The notes under the pieces were generated by a model. That model searched no databases. It was not told the DNA's origin and saw only the letters and a program-made list of their open reading frames with translations. The position numbers and the translations under genes are program-made. A stretch of DNA of 64,000 nt from Acinetobacter pseudolwoffii (GTDB taxonomy: Bacteria > Pseudomonadota > Gammaproteobacteria > Pseudomonadales > Moraxellaceae), in the NCBI RefSeq assembly GCF_002803605.1, contig NZ_PHRG01000001.1:496001-560000 (forward strand). The letters run 5' to 3'. Shown piece after piece: positions 27,417 to 36,845 of the stretch (position 1 is its first letter; each line of letters begins with the position of its first letter).

Positions 27417-27896
27417 TTATTTACCCGTTTTTTCTTTAATAAACGCCCGGGCAAATTTAATTTTTTCTTTGACCGGTTTGGGCAATTTGGGTGGAATCAT
27501 CTTCGCCACCTGGTTAAACCAGACCAGCAGGCCAAAGTCACCTTCCATTTTGATGGTGCCACTTTGCATACCGGTCATGAATGCTGTCGGGTCACCTTTG
27601 ACCAAGGTCTTTACACCCTGTTCACTATCAGCAAACTGCAATACAAAATCTGCTTTCTCTGCATCACCTGAAACCGTATCAATCTGGCCATTATTGACAA
27701 TGATCTGACGTGCCATACCTTCATCTGTGCCAATCTGGATCCGGAATTGACGCTCATGTACCAGTTCAATAAATTTTGGGCTGGTACGTGCCAATTGCTT
27801 CATACGTAAAGCCAGACCCGCGACCAACAAGTCCAGTGGATCGGTACTCATATCAATAAGAGGAAGTTTTAACACAGGAATGGACGACAGTTTCAT
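27417..27896 (-). CDS. SCP2 sterol-binding-domain protein
   Basis: A 159-residue protein with an SCP2 fold: FRIQIGTDEGMARQIIVNNGQIDTVSGDAEKADFVLQFADSEQGVKTLVKGDPTAFMTGMQSGTIKMEGD is the lipid-binding core, and the GDPTAFMTGMQSG-type motif is typical. A C-terminal lysine-rich helix follows. SCP2 proteins bind hydrophobic ligands; UbiJ is one bacterial member, but the gene is not beside ubiquinone genes, so a role in that pathway is not supported. It appears to be a single gene. Confidence 0.85.
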   Translation of the reverse strand: MKLSSIPVLKLPLIDMSTDPLDLLVAGLALRMKQLARTSPKFIELVHERQFRIQIGTDEGMARQIIVNNGQIDTVSGDAEKADFVLQFADSEQGVKTLVKGDPTAFMTGMQSGTIKMEGDFGLLVWFNQVAKMIPPKLPKPVKEKIKFARAFIKEKTGK

Positions 27897-27991
27897 GGAG
27901 GATGCCTATTCTAATTGTACGAAAATTGACAAATATCCTAGCATAATTCTTGGCTAGGTTGATTAAGCAGTTTGTATCATATTTCTAAGCT

Positions 27992-28019
27992 AAAAAATGC
28001 ACCCGTGGGTGCATTTTTT
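27992..28019 (-). terminator. Palindromic terminator of the small membrane protein gene
   Basis: A near-perfect palindrome with A-run, TGCACCC/GGGTGCA stem and T-run. It can act in both directions and lies just past the leftward gene ending at 28037. Confidence 0.9.
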
Positions 28020-28036
28020 CTTTGCGATTTGTAGAC

Positions 28037-28372
28037 TTAACGGCTCGAAAGCTGCTGCTGGTCATCTTCATAGACTGGCGTATGTTCGATACAACGGCGT
28101 TTTGCCAAGGCACGCTCTGCACGACGGTCTTCACGCAATAATAAGAAAGTGACCACCATCATGACTGCTGTCAATGCACTCAGATAACTATAGGTCATTG
28201 GCAGATCAAACCAGGCTTGTGTGCCTACACGAATCATCTCAATCAAGCCCCAGACCAACATCCCGGCTGCCATAAAACTCAACCAGCGACGATAAGGCGA
28301 GAAGAACACAGCAACTACAGCTGCAGCGACTAAACTGAAGCCCACGATCGTTGCTAAATTCGCTGTTACCAT
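28037..28372 (-). CDS. Small inner-membrane protein of unknown function
   Basis: 111 residues with three hydrophobic helices (about 5-25, 29-46 and 60-78) and a charged cytoplasmic C-terminus (REDRRAERALAKRRCIEHTPVYEDDQQQ). The family was not recognised. The ATG at 28372 is chosen because a strong GGAGGGG lies six bases upstream; the frame is open 26 codons further, but that extension is hydrophilic and lacks a ribosome site. The upstream leader contains an inverted repeat. Confidence 0.7.
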   Translation of the reverse strand: MVTANLATIVGFSLVAAAVVAVFFSPYRRWLSFMAAGMLVWGLIEMIRVGTQAWFDLPMTYSYLSALTAVMMVVTFLLLREDRRAERALAKRRCIEHTPVYEDDQQQLSSR

Positions 28373-28787
28373 ATAAACCCCTCCATCCAAATAGATAGTT
28401 TGCCTGTTTGATATTGCAACGGTTCTATCTATTGAATTTCGTTCAATCAATAAAATGGAATCTGTTGATTTGTATCTCTATGCCTGCATTATGCTGAGTT
28501 TTTTGCATAAAAAAAGTCCTGTGATCTGGTCTCACGACATACTTTGTCGCGATATTATATTGTCATTACATTTTTTGCTTTTGGCATTTTTGTGGATCAA
28601 TGACTGTGTCAATGTTGGCGTGTCATTACAAAATTATCAGGGCTGTTATTGACTGAAAAAATTATTTTTCCGTTTAAGATGATCGATGTTTTTATAGTCA
28701 ATCTTCTCTGCTGGCTTGGTCACCTTAGTACAAAGGCAATCAAAAAACGCGACCCTGAGGTCGCGTTTATTCTATCAAAAATAGTGT
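28373..28787. other. Intergenic region with leader inverted repeat
   Basis: 415 bases. At the left, AATAGATAG (28390-28398) and CTATCTATT (28425-28433) form a perfect nine-base inverted repeat in the leader of the small membrane gene, next to ATTGAA/TTCAAT (28431-28447). Two copies of TGTCATTACA lie about 60 bases apart (near 28560 and 28620). The serB terminator is at the right end. No gene is convincing. Confidence 0.55.
28744..28770 (-). terminator. Intrinsic terminator of serB
   Basis: AAACGCGACC/GGTCGCGTTT stem with a four-base loop; the plus-strand A-run gives T residues on the minus strand past the serB stop. Confidence 0.9.
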
Positions 28788-30008
28788 TTATGCCTGATTC
28801 AGGTCTTTATCGTGTACCCCGAGCAGATACAGTACCCCGTCCAGTCCCACACTGGAAATCGCCTGCGTGGCATTTTGACGCACCAGTGGCTTGGCACGGA
28901 AAGCCACACCGAGTCCTGCAATCGATAACATTGGCAAGTCATTGGCACCATCACCGACTGCAATGGTCTGTTCCAGGGAAATTCCCATCTCTTTGGCAAT
29001 TTCGCCAAGCAATAAAGCTTTACGCGCGCCATCAACAATATGACCTTTGACTTCACCCGTGACTACGCCATCCTGAACATCAAGCGCATTGGCATGCACT
29101 TCATCAATATCCAGTTTGCCTTGCAGATATTCGGCAAAGTACTGAAAACCACCCGACAGAATTGCAGTACGGTAACCCAATGCTTTTAAAGTCGAAATCA
29201 GGCGTTCAGCACCCTCGGTAATGGTCAGGCGCTCGGCAATTTTCGGCAGTACCGATGCATCCATGCCTTTCAATAAAGCCACACGGGCACGGAAACTGGC
29301 CTGAAAATCAAGTTCACCTTGCATGGCGCGTTCAGTAATTTCAGCAACCTGCGCACCGACCCCTGCTTCAATCGCCAGTTCATCAATCACTTCCTGTTCG
29401 ATCAGGGTCGAGTCCATATCAAAACAGACCAGACGGCGGTTACGGCGATAGGCATTGTCTTCCTGAACCGCAACATCGACATTCAGTTCACTGGACAAAC
29501 GCAAACAGGCAGCACGCATGGCTGCGGCATCCAGCATTTGTCCTTTTAAACCAAATTCGATACAGGCACGTTTCGGACCGGTACTGCTGCCATCCAGGGC
29601 CGGACGGCCAGACAGACGGGTTACGGTTTCAATATTAAAACCCTGAGTCGAGACAATCTGGGTCACGGCCTGCAAATGAGAGGCATTTAATTCAGGGGCC
29701 AATGCCGTTACGATATAACGTGTGCGCCCACCCTCTTTGACCCACTGATCATATTCAGTCGCAGAGATCGGTTTAAAGCGCACAGTTAACCCGATATCAT
29801 GTGCTAGAATCAGGATTTCCTTCATGGCTAATGCTGTCGCCGTCTGGTCATCAGACGCTACAACAATACCTAAGGTTAACTGATTATGAATAACCGCTTG
29901 CCCCACATCTAAAATCTGTAGGGAATGGGCGGACAAAACCTGCATTAATCGTGTAAATTGATTAGGCTGGTCAGGTCCTAAAAATGATATAAGAATGATT
30001 TCTCGCAT
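28788..30008 (-). CDS. serB: Phosphoserine phosphatase
   Basis: Last step of serine synthesis. The 406-residue protein has two N-terminal ACT-like domains (about 1-170) and a C-terminal HAD domain with the catalytic DMDSTLIEQE motif, SGGFQYFAEY and GDGANDLPMLSIAG. It is longer than E. coli SerB because of the extra ACT region, as in pseudomonads, and may bind serine for feedback. It is divergent from a Smp/YtjB-like gene, the same partnership as in E. coli. Confidence 0.95.
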   Translation of the reverse strand: MREIILISFLGPDQPNQFTRLMQVLSAHSLQILDVGQAVIHNQLTLGIVVASDDQTATALAMKEILILAHDIGLTVRFKPISATEYDQWVKEGGRTRYIVTALAPELNASHLQAVTQIVSTQGFNIETVTRLSGRPALDGSSTGPKRACIEFGLKGQMLDAAAMRAACLRLSSELNVDVAVQEDNAYRRNRRLVCFDMDSTLIEQEVIDELAIEAGVGAQVAEITERAMQGELDFQASFRARVALLKGMDASVLPKIAERLTITEGAERLISTLKALGYRTAILSGGFQYFAEYLQGKLDIDEVHANALDVQDGVVTGEVKGHIVDGARKALLLGEIAKEMGISLEQTIAVGDGANDLPMLSIAGLGVAFRAKPLVRQNATQAISSVGLDGVLYLLGVHDKDLNQA

Positions 30009-30067
30009 GAATTGACTCGGGTCTGAGCTACAACTATTGTTAGAATCATAATCGAAATTGAACAGAA

Positions 30068-31339
30068 TTGCCTTGGAAGTTTACGTTGAATGCGCCTAGA
30101 CAAGGGCTATTTGCTAGCCTATTGATTGTAAGTTTTGCTCTGCATACCTTTTTACTGGTATTGGCAACCACTCACCAACTGAATGAAAACCGCACCAGTC
30201 AGGGGCAGCTGATCACCAGTCAACTGGTGACAGACAGCCTGTCCGAGCTGGAACCCGCCAATCGTGTTTCTCTGGCTTTGCTGGCAAATCGTTATGCGAC
30301 CAACCCGAGTGTGGCTTCGATTCGAATTCTGGATGCGAAAGGTCAGGTTTTAGCCACCGGCGGACTGACCAAAACTCGTGATGGTGAAGTTTTTGTCCGT
30401 GATGCACTGCAAAACGAGAAAAAAGTCGGTCTGATTGAAATCACCCTGATTGAGCCAAGTATGGGTGAAATTCTGCGGACGCAATGGCTGGCGATTCTGT
30501 TCTCTTTCATTATTCATGCTTTGATTTGGGTGGCGTACCGCGCGATCGCGCGTCCTAGCCGAACCGAATATCTGGCACGCATTAACAATGAATCCCGTTT
30601 AAAATTCGAGATTCAGACCCTGACCCAAGCTCTGGAACAGGAAAAGCACAATGCTGCGCTGGCCATTGCCCAAGCCCAGCAGGCAGTAAAAAATAAAGCC
30701 AAAGAAAAAGAACATAAGCCAGCTGTACTGGAAAGCGATAGCCTGAGCTTGAATATCCAGTTCTATGATCCAAAACAGTTACTCGATAGCGTGAATAAAA
30801 CCGTATCGGTGCCTTATTTCAACCTGTGTCAGATTTTCCTGAATAAAGCCACTGAACTCTGTGTGCAGCGCTACAAACTGAATGGCAGTGATATTAGTAC
30901 TGTGCATAAATTTGATGAAAAAGGTGCCACTATCAGCATTGCGGCAGACAAGCCAAATGCCTTGGCCTGCCTGACCATGATCAGTGCGGTATTCCAGTTA
31001 CTCTCGGAGGTACTGTATAAACGCTATCGTGAAGAAAAACGTTTTGTACTGCAAACCCGTAGTGCAATTGCGTCTAAAGTCGAGGAGATGCAGCTCAGCT
31101 CGGTGCAGGCCTCTGAGCGTCTTAGCCAGCACCTGGTCGCAAAAGAAAGTGCCTTACATGTCCCGAATAGCTTGCTAAAAGATGTGAGCGAACATTTCCA
31201 GCTGGTCAGTATGCCGAATCCAACCAATGTCCTGACCCGTCATGCCTTTGTGGTAAATGGCATGGATGCAGAAACGGCTGAACTGGCACAGACTTTTAGA
31301 ACCGAGATTTTAAAATCCAAACAGTCCAAAGCCTCATAA
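30068..31339 (+). CDS. AhpA/YtjB (Smp)-like membrane protein
   Basis: 423 residues. One membrane helix near 15-35, a periplasmic region with SVASIRILDAKGQVLATGG (PAS-like sensor flavour), a second helix near 140-158, and then a long cytoplasmic part with a coiled coil (LEQEKHNAALAIAQAQQAVKNKAKEKE). This layout and its position divergent from serB match the Smp/YtjB family. Function in E. coli is unclear. No ATG starts the frame: TTG at 30068 and TTG at 30086 are candidates, and GGAAG six bases before 30086 favours the latter. Confidence 0.7.
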   Translation: MPWKFTLNAPRQGLFASLLIVSFALHTFLLVLATTHQLNENRTSQGQLITSQLVTDSLSELEPANRVSLALLANRYATNPSVASIRILDAKGQVLATGGLTKTRDGEVFVRDALQNEKKVGLIEITLIEPSMGEILRTQWLAILFSFIIHALIWVAYRAIARPSRTEYLARINNESRLKFEIQTLTQALEQEKHNAALAIAQAQQAVKNKAKEKEHKPAVLESDSLSLNIQFYDPKQLLDSVNKTVSVPYFNLCQIFLNKATELCVQRYKLNGSDISTVHKFDEKGATISIAADKPNALACLTMISAVFQLLSEVLYKRYREEKRFVLQTRSAIASKVEEMQLSSVQASERLSQHLVAKESALHVPNSLLKDVSEHFQLVSMPNPTNVLTRHAFVVNGMDAETAELAQTFRTEILKSKQSKAS

Positions 31340-31353
31340 AGGTTGTACAGTAC

Positions 31354-31381
31354 AAAGCCCGACTTTAAATCGGGCTTTTTT
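31354..31381 (+). terminator. Intrinsic terminator of the YtjB-like gene
   Basis: AAAGCCCGA/TCGGGCTTT stem with a seven-base loop and a T-run, just past the stop; symmetric enough to work in both directions. Confidence 0.9.
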
Positions 31382-31467
31382 ATGCGCAGAATTTTTAAGC
31401 TGTTACTCGTCAAGTTCTATTATTCAGCGCCTTGCAGCAATTAAAATCACTGCCGCATTTTAAAACT

Positions 31468-32451
31468 CTAGCTGTCTGTATCCAGATTTTGCTTTGGCTC
31501 TAATGTCGTTACCCTGCTTTTGGCTGCCCAATAGGTGGCCAGAGCTGGCCCTGAAATATTGTGCCATAAGCTAAAGATTGCACTGGGCAAAGCCGTAAGT
31601 GGAGAAGCTGCAAAATGGGTCGCAGCCAAAGCCACACCCAGACCCGAATTCTGCATTCCCACCTCAATCGATACCGCACGACAGTCTATTTCCGCCAGCT
31701 TAAAGATACGACTGGCCCAATAACCCAGCAAATAACCGAGACCATTATGCAAGACCACAATCCCCAAGATCAGTAGTCCAGATTGCAAAATCTGAGCTTT
31801 GCTGCCGGCAATAATTGCTGCCACAATCGCGACAATGGCAATCACAGAAATCAGCGGCATCACCTGAATATAGGCATTTACTTTTTGCTTGAGCAGACTC
31901 CGTACAATCAAGCCCAGAAGAATTGGAAATAGCACCACTTGTAGAATCGACACCAGCATGGATAAGGCATTGATCTCGATCCATTGGCTGGCCAAGAGAT
32001 AAAAAATCGCAGGGGTCAGAATCGGAGCCAATAAGGTTGAGACGGAAGTACAGGCCACAGACAGAGCAGTATTGCCTTTGGCCATATAGGTAATGACATT
32101 GGAGGCAGTACCACCCGGACAGCAACCGACCAGTATCACCCCGATCGCAATTTCCGGCGGCAACTGGAACAATTGACACAAGAGAAAAGCCAGACCCGGC
32201 ATCACTACAAACTGGGCCACGACCCCAATCCCGACAGCTTTCGGACTTTGTAGCACACTTTTAAAATCGCCTACGGTCATGGTCATGCCCATACCAAACA
32301 TGATGATGCCCAGCATCCATGGAATATAAGCGCGTAACCAGACAAAGCCCTCGGGCAGCATTAAGGCAATGCCGGAAAACAGCAGCACCCATAAAGCAAA
32401 GGTTTTTTGGACAAATTGGCTAAACTGGAGCAAGGCTGACATGGGGTTCAT
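31468..32451 (-). CDS. Bile acid:sodium symporter family transporter
   Basis: About 327 residues with nine to ten hydrophobic segments. Family marks are FGMGMTMTVGDFKSVLQSPKAVGIG, VGCCPGGTASNVITYMAKGNTALSVACTSVSTLLAP (crossover region) and EVGMQNSGLGVALAATHF, typical of the YocS/PanS branch of BASS transporters. Known branch substrates include ketopantoate and organic anions; the substrate here is unknown. Start is uncertain among TTG 32463, ATG 32451 and ATG 32442. It appears to be a single gene. Confidence 0.85.
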   Translation of the reverse strand: MNPMSALLQFSQFVQKTFALWVLLFSGIALMLPEGFVWLRAYIPWMLGIIMFGMGMTMTVGDFKSVLQSPKAVGIGVVAQFVVMPGLAFLLCQLFQLPPEIAIGVILVGCCPGGTASNVITYMAKGNTALSVACTSVSTLLAPILTPAIFYLLASQWIEINALSMLVSILQVVLFPILLGLIVRSLLKQKVNAYIQVMPLISVIAIVAIVAAIIAGSKAQILQSGLLILGIVVLHNGLGYLLGYWASRIFKLAEIDCRAVSIEVGMQNSGLGVALAATHFAASPLTALPSAIFSLWHNISGPALATYWAAKSRVTTLEPKQNLDTDS

Positions 32452-32570
32452 CCAGGGGTACAAAGGCAGAATAATAACAAGATAAAACAGGCATCTCTCA
32501 ATACCAGAAATCTGAAGATTTAAATGCGCCGAAGATCAAAGAAATATCCGAAGCGCATCATGATAAAATT

Positions 32571-33200
32571 TTAAACCGGCTGAACGATATCTTTGGTATA
32601 GATGCGTTTTACCCCATGCGCCAGCATATCTTGCCAGGCATGTTGCAAGGAACCATTCAGATCAATGCCCTTGCTGGCATCGGCAATGACATAGGTCTTA
32701 AAGCCCAGTTTGCAGGCATCGATGGCGGTCCAAGCCACACAGAAATCGGTAGCAATCCCAACCACAAATACCGTATCAATACCACGTTCACGCAGATAGC
32801 CGGCCAAACCGGTTGTGGTTTTCTGATCTGCTTCCATAAAGGCGGAATAACTGTCAATCCGGGAATCAAAACCCTTGCGGATAATCAGTTGCGCTTGCGG
32901 TAAATTTAAATCCGGATGCAACTCGGCATCTACTGTCCCCTGCACACAATGCTTTGGCCATAAAACCTGAGTGCCATAATCCAGCTGAATGCTGTCATAA
33001 GCCGCTTTAGCGGGGTGATTGTCTGCAAAAGAAATATGGTTTTCTGGATGCCAGTCCTGCGTCAGGATAATATTTTGAAAATACTGCCCCAATAAATTGA
33101 TATTGGGGATAATCTGGTCAGCATTGGCCACTGCCAGATTACCCCCTGGGGTAAATCCTCTTTGTACATCTACGACCAGCAAAGCGATATTATTTTGCAT
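32571..33200 (-). CDS. pncA: Nicotinamidase
   Basis: Hydrolyses nicotinamide to nicotinate, which feeds PncB. The 209-residue isochorismatase-fold enzyme has the catalytic triad D11, K109 and C154 (in VVGIATDFCVAWTA), and metal ligands D49 and H51 in TQDWHPENH plus a histidine in WPKHC. It is E. coli-type in length. It stands alone between the BASS and MFS carriers, away from pncB. Confidence 0.94.
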   Translation of the reverse strand: MQNNIALLVVDVQRGFTPGGNLAVANADQIIPNINLLGQYFQNIILTQDWHPENHISFADNHPAKAAYDSIQLDYGTQVLWPKHCVQGTVDAELHPDLNLPQAQLIIRKGFDSRIDSYSAFMEADQKTTTGLAGYLRERGIDTVFVVGIATDFCVAWTAIDACKLGFKTYVIADASKGIDLNGSLQHAWQDMLAHGVKRIYTKDIVQPV

Positions 33201-33356
33201 GTATTTTCATCCATTGAAATCTCGATTTATGTCCAAGCATAGCGCAAATTGTTATCGGATTTTTAGAGCGGCTGCTAAAAACCCTGTGACTGCATATTCT
33301 GATTCTGCCTGTTTTTAACCGCACTGCGGATCTGATTCCTTGAATTTTAAACACAA

Positions 33357-33382
33357 AAAAGCCTGCAAAAGCAGGCTTTTTC
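33357..33382 (-). terminator. Intrinsic terminator of the MFS gene
   Basis: AAAAGCCTGC/GCAGGCTTTT stem with an AAAA loop; A-run and T-run flanks make it bidirectional. Confidence 0.9.
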
Positions 33383-33395
33383 AAATCTTGGCCTA

Positions 33396-34601
33396 TTACA
33401 CTTTGGTACGGTTCACCAGGAACAGCATACACAGTGCAGAAATGATGATACATGGGATTGCGGCTGTAATTACCCCTGCGGCACCAAAACCTGCCACCAG
33501 GAGCTGACCTGCGATGACTGGGCCTAGCATGGCACCAATACGACCGACTGCAGAAGCAACACCGACACCGGTACCGCGCACTTCTGTTGGATACACGATA
33601 CTACCGAAGGCATAAAGTACACCCTGACAGCCAATTACGAAGGCACCTGCCAATGCTGCTGCCATATACATCTGGTTCAGTGAGCTTGCACCATTTAGTG
33701 CCAATAGACCTGCAAGAATACCGCCGTACATCAACAGGATCACATACGCTTTTTTCCAGCGATCGGTCAGCATACCCAGGATAATTGTACCAATCGTCGC
33801 CGTGACCATGAAGTAGAACTGTGCGGTTGAACCATCCTTACGGCTAAAGCCAAGTTCCATAAACAATGAGGGTAACCAGCTCAACATGATGTAAACCACC
33901 ATCAGCGTAAAGAAGTAGCTGATCCAGATGCACATGGTACGTAACAGGTTGTCCGAATTAAACAGGTCCTTAAATGAACCTTGTGGTGCAACGGCAAGTT
34001 CTGCTGCAGTTTTGTTCTGTGTTTTCAGATATTCCTTCGATTCAGGCAAAAATAGCATCATCAATGGAATTGCAAAAATCGGTAACAAGCCGCCCAGATA
34101 GAAAACATTTTTCCAGTTGGCACCAAATTCAGTCGCAGCAATTAAAGATAAAATCGCAGCACCCACAGGCATACCGCAATACATCAAGCCGACTGCACGA
34201 CCACGATTTTGCGGCGATACCGCTTCAGAAGCGAGTGTGATGAGAATCGGCATCGCACCGCCCAGACCTGCTCCGGCCAGAAAACGTACTGCCAGCAGAC
34301 TGTTAAAGCTATTGACCCAAACTGTACATAAAGTGAATATGGCAAATGTTGCTGTCGACCAGATCAACACTTTCTTACGGCCGATACGGTCTGCAAATCG
34401 ACCGCCGATCAGTGCACCGGGTAATAAACCCAGAATCCCTGCACTAAAAAACACACCCAACTGGGAACTATCGAGACCGAAGTGTTCACGCACACCGGCT
34501 GCAGCAATACCAGCAGCCTGAATATCCAAGCCTTCAATCACCGCTATCAGAAAACAGATGGCGACCGTGACGATAGCATGCTTATTGTCTGATTTTTCCA
34601 T
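33396..34601 (-). CDS. MFS transporter, aromatic acid:H+ symporter (MhpT-like)
   Basis: 401 residues with twelve predicted membrane helices. AAHS-family signs are VIEGLDIQAAGIAAAGVREHFGL in helix 1, the loop motif GGRFADRIGRKKVL between helices 2 and 3, and RFLAGAGLGGAMP in helix 4. It resembles MhpT, the hydroxyphenylpropionate carrier, but no catabolic genes adjoin it, so the substrate is only a guess among aromatic acids. The ATG at 34601 has AAGGAT upstream; the frame extends six codons to a TTG. Confidence 0.85.
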   Translation of the reverse strand: MEKSDNKHAIVTVAICFLIAVIEGLDIQAAGIAAAGVREHFGLDSSQLGVFFSAGILGLLPGALIGGRFADRIGRKKVLIWSTATFAIFTLCTVWVNSFNSLLAVRFLAGAGLGGAMPILITLASEAVSPQNRGRAVGLMYCGMPVGAAILSLIAATEFGANWKNVFYLGGLLPIFAIPLMMLFLPESKEYLKTQNKTAAELAVAPQGSFKDLFNSDNLLRTMCIWISYFFTLMVVYIMLSWLPSLFMELGFSRKDGSTAQFYFMVTATIGTIILGMLTDRWKKAYVILLMYGGILAGLLALNGASSLNQMYMAAALAGAFVIGCQGVLYAFGSIVYPTEVRGTGVGVASAVGRIGAMLGPVIAGQLLVAGFGAAGVITAAIPCIIISALCMLFLVNRTKV

Positions 34602-35325
34602 TGGATTATCCTTGTTCAATCAGCGTTACAAAAGAAAGACCATCATCTATGAGCCTGAGCGCAGAAATAACTATCAATAAGTTGAACGTTTTACTTGGAT
34701 ATCCCCACAGCAGCTGAAGCAGCTCCATGCAATAGACCTTGCGATAAAGTCGCAAAAGCAATTAATCAAAAAGTTTTAAAATTCACAATTTATACTTTAA
34801 GACTTATACATCAAGTTAAAAAACCAACCGATTAGAAAAATATTATGCAATTTATTGATATTAAAAAAAGATTAATCGATTCAATTTTTCAATCTGTTTA
34901 CATAAGCTTAGCCCCCAGACAAAGATGTTTTACATATAGATTCATCCAATAAAAATATTAATTCAGCAGCTAAAGACAACGAAATTCACGACTTGGCCGA
35001 GATTTTTACTCAAATCGAGCTAATTTTGCAGACAAAATTCCATGATATCTTGCTGAGCCGGGACTTAAGTCGCAGTTTGACCACAGTATTTCGCCGGATA
35101 AATCATCTAATTTATTACTTGATTGTTTTCAAAAGGCTTTGTATAAAGAATTGAGTGGCTTTGACTAAAGCATATTGTTCTTATGCGTTTGATCAGTCAT
35201 AATTTGCATAAGCAATCTTCAATTCAGCGCAAGTCCATTGAATTTGCTATAAATCAAAATACAAATCCATCCCAATTTATGTTTTCTCATTCCTTTCGGA
35301 TGGACAAATAGGATAGTTTTTTAAA
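34602..35325. other. Gene-poor region upstream of dapA, possible relic
   Basis: About 724 bases, AT-rich. From 34912 to 35155 the plus strand stays open without a start codon and contains a coding-like stretch (IHDLAEIFTQIELILQTKF). A 34-codon ORF in another frame begins with ATG at 34845 and overlaps its left end, so a frameshifted relic is possible. The rest probably holds promoters for the divergent MFS gene and dapA. Nothing else is recognisable. Confidence 0.45.
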
Positions 35326-36225
35326 ATGACTCAGCAAGCACAGACCATTCAAGGTTCCATAGTCGCAATCGTCACCCCTATGTTTGAAGATGGCAGCGTA
35401 GATTGGAAGGGTCTCGAGAAGCTGGTTGAATGGCATATTGCAGAGGGCACCAACAGTATTGTTGCCGTTGGAACGACAGGCGAAGCCTCGACCCTGAGCA
35501 TGAGTGAACACACCCAGGTGATCAAAGAAATCATTCGTGTGGCCAACAAACGTATTCCTATTATTGCCGGCACAGGCGCAAACTCGACCCGTGAAGCCAT
35601 CCAACTTACCCGTGAAGCCAAAGAGCTCGGCGCCGATGCTGCTCTTCTGGTGACGCCTTATTATAACAAACCGACCCAGGAAGGCTTGTACCAGCATTAT
35701 AAAGCTGTGGCTGAAGCGGTCGATCTTCCGCAGATTCTGTATAATGTCCCTGGCCGTACCGGTGTCGACATGCTGAATGAAACCGTGATTCGTCTGGCCG
35801 ATATTCCACAAATCGTCGGGATTAAAGATGCGACGGGTGATGTACCGCGTGGTGCTGAACTCTTGCAAGGTCTGAAAGACAAAGACATGGTGGTCTACTC
35901 AGGTGATGATGCAACGGCATATCAGCTGATGGGTCATGGCGCCAAAGGCAATATCTCGGTCACAGCGAATGTGGCTCCGAAAGCCATGAGTGAAGTGTGT
36001 GCCGCTGCCATTACAGGTAATGCTACAGACGCTGAACAGTTAAATGCTCAGGTTGCAAATTTACACAATATTTTATTTTGCGAATCAAACCCAATTCCTG
36101 TGAAATGGGCACTCCATGACATGGGCTTAATTGGTACTGGCATTCGCCTTCCATTAACACCACTTGCAGAACAATATCGCGCTCCGCTTCATGAAGCACT
36201 GGTCGAAGCGGGCGTTATTAAATAA
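35326..36225 (+). CDS. dapA: 4-hydroxy-tetrahydrodipicolinate synthase
   Basis: Condenses pyruvate with aspartate semialdehyde, the first committed step to lysine and diaminopimelate. The 299-residue TIM-barrel enzyme has the Schiff-base lysine K167 in VGIKDATGD, the catalytic tyrosine Y139 in LYNVPGRTGVD, the TT pair in VGTTGEASTL and the binding R144. It is first in the dapA-lipoprotein-purC series, 14 bases before the lipoprotein gene. Confidence 0.97.
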   Translation: MTQQAQTIQGSIVAIVTPMFEDGSVDWKGLEKLVEWHIAEGTNSIVAVGTTGEASTLSMSEHTQVIKEIIRVANKRIPIIAGTGANSTREAIQLTREAKELGADAALLVTPYYNKPTQEGLYQHYKAVAEAVDLPQILYNVPGRTGVDMLNETVIRLADIPQIVGIKDATGDVPRGAELLQGLKDKDMVVYSGDDATAYQLMGHGAKGNISVTANVAPKAMSEVCAAAITGNATDAEQLNAQVANLHNILFCESNPIPVKWALHDMGLIGTGIRLPLTPLAEQYRAPLHEALVEAGVIK

Positions 36226-36239
36226 AAGAGCACAAGATT

Positions 36240-36845
36240 ATGCAATTACGTTTAGGACTTAGCCTTACACTTTCAGTATTCAGTTTGGCAGGTTGTAGTT
36301 CAATGGCCTTTAATAACGGCACTTTAGACTATAAAGAAACTACAACTCTGGACGCTTTACAATATCCTGAAGGCGCCATGGTACGTCCTGCAACGCCATT
36401 GTATCCTGCTCCAACAGTCGATCCGCTTGCAATTGAAAATGCACCGAAGCTTGAAAACCAGCGTGGCAACCGTTTTGCCTTGCCACGCCCTCAGGCCCAG
36501 ACTGAGAACACCGCTCAAGCTGAGCTGACTGAAAGCAATGCTGTTGGTAAACCACAGTTGGTCACAGACGGAAATCTTAATCCGCTGCTTAAAATTGACG
36601 GAAATTCTGCTACAATTTGGCAATATACGCTTGCCACCCTCAGCAGCCTGAATCATAGCATCGTTGCGCAGAATAAAAACCGTTACGAAGTCACGATTCG
36701 GGTCGACCAGCAAACCTATGTATTAAGATTATCTTCTGTCGGTTCAAGTAATAACCTCGCTGTGTTCAATGCCGATAACAGTTTTGCCGACCGTGAAAAA
36801 GCCGCAGAACTGCTCAACCAGATTTACCAAAATTGGCCAGCCTAG
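36240..36845 (+). CDS. Lipoprotein in the dapA-purC interval, BamC/NlpB-like position
   Basis: A 201-residue lipoprotein with lipobox LAGC (C19). A region of low complexity follows (proline and glutamine rich, PATPLYPAPTVDP). The C-terminal part (about 118-201: NSATIWQYTLATLSSLNHSIVAQNKNRYEVTIRVDQQTYVLRLSSVGSSNNLAVFN...EKAAELLNQIYQNW) resembles one BamC-type helix-grip domain. The position between dapA and purC is that of bamC (nlpB) in enterobacteria. It is shorter than E. coli BamC, so membership in the Bam complex is plausible but not shown. Confidence 0.72.
   Translation: MQLRLGLSLTLSVFSLAGCSSMAFNNGTLDYKETTTLDALQYPEGAMVRPATPLYPAPTVDPLAIENAPKLENQRGNRFALPRPQAQTENTAQAELTESNAVGKPQLVTDGNLNPLLKIDGNSATIWQYTLATLSSLNHSIVAQNKNRYEVTIRVDQQTYVLRLSSVGSSNNLAVFNADNSFADREKAAELLNQIYQNWPA

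Noticed and set aside
35287-35868. 193-residue leftward ORF opposite dapA
   Set aside because: Long, but fully antisense to dapA with intact catalytic residues; its His/Asn/Phe-rich content mirrors the dapA codons.
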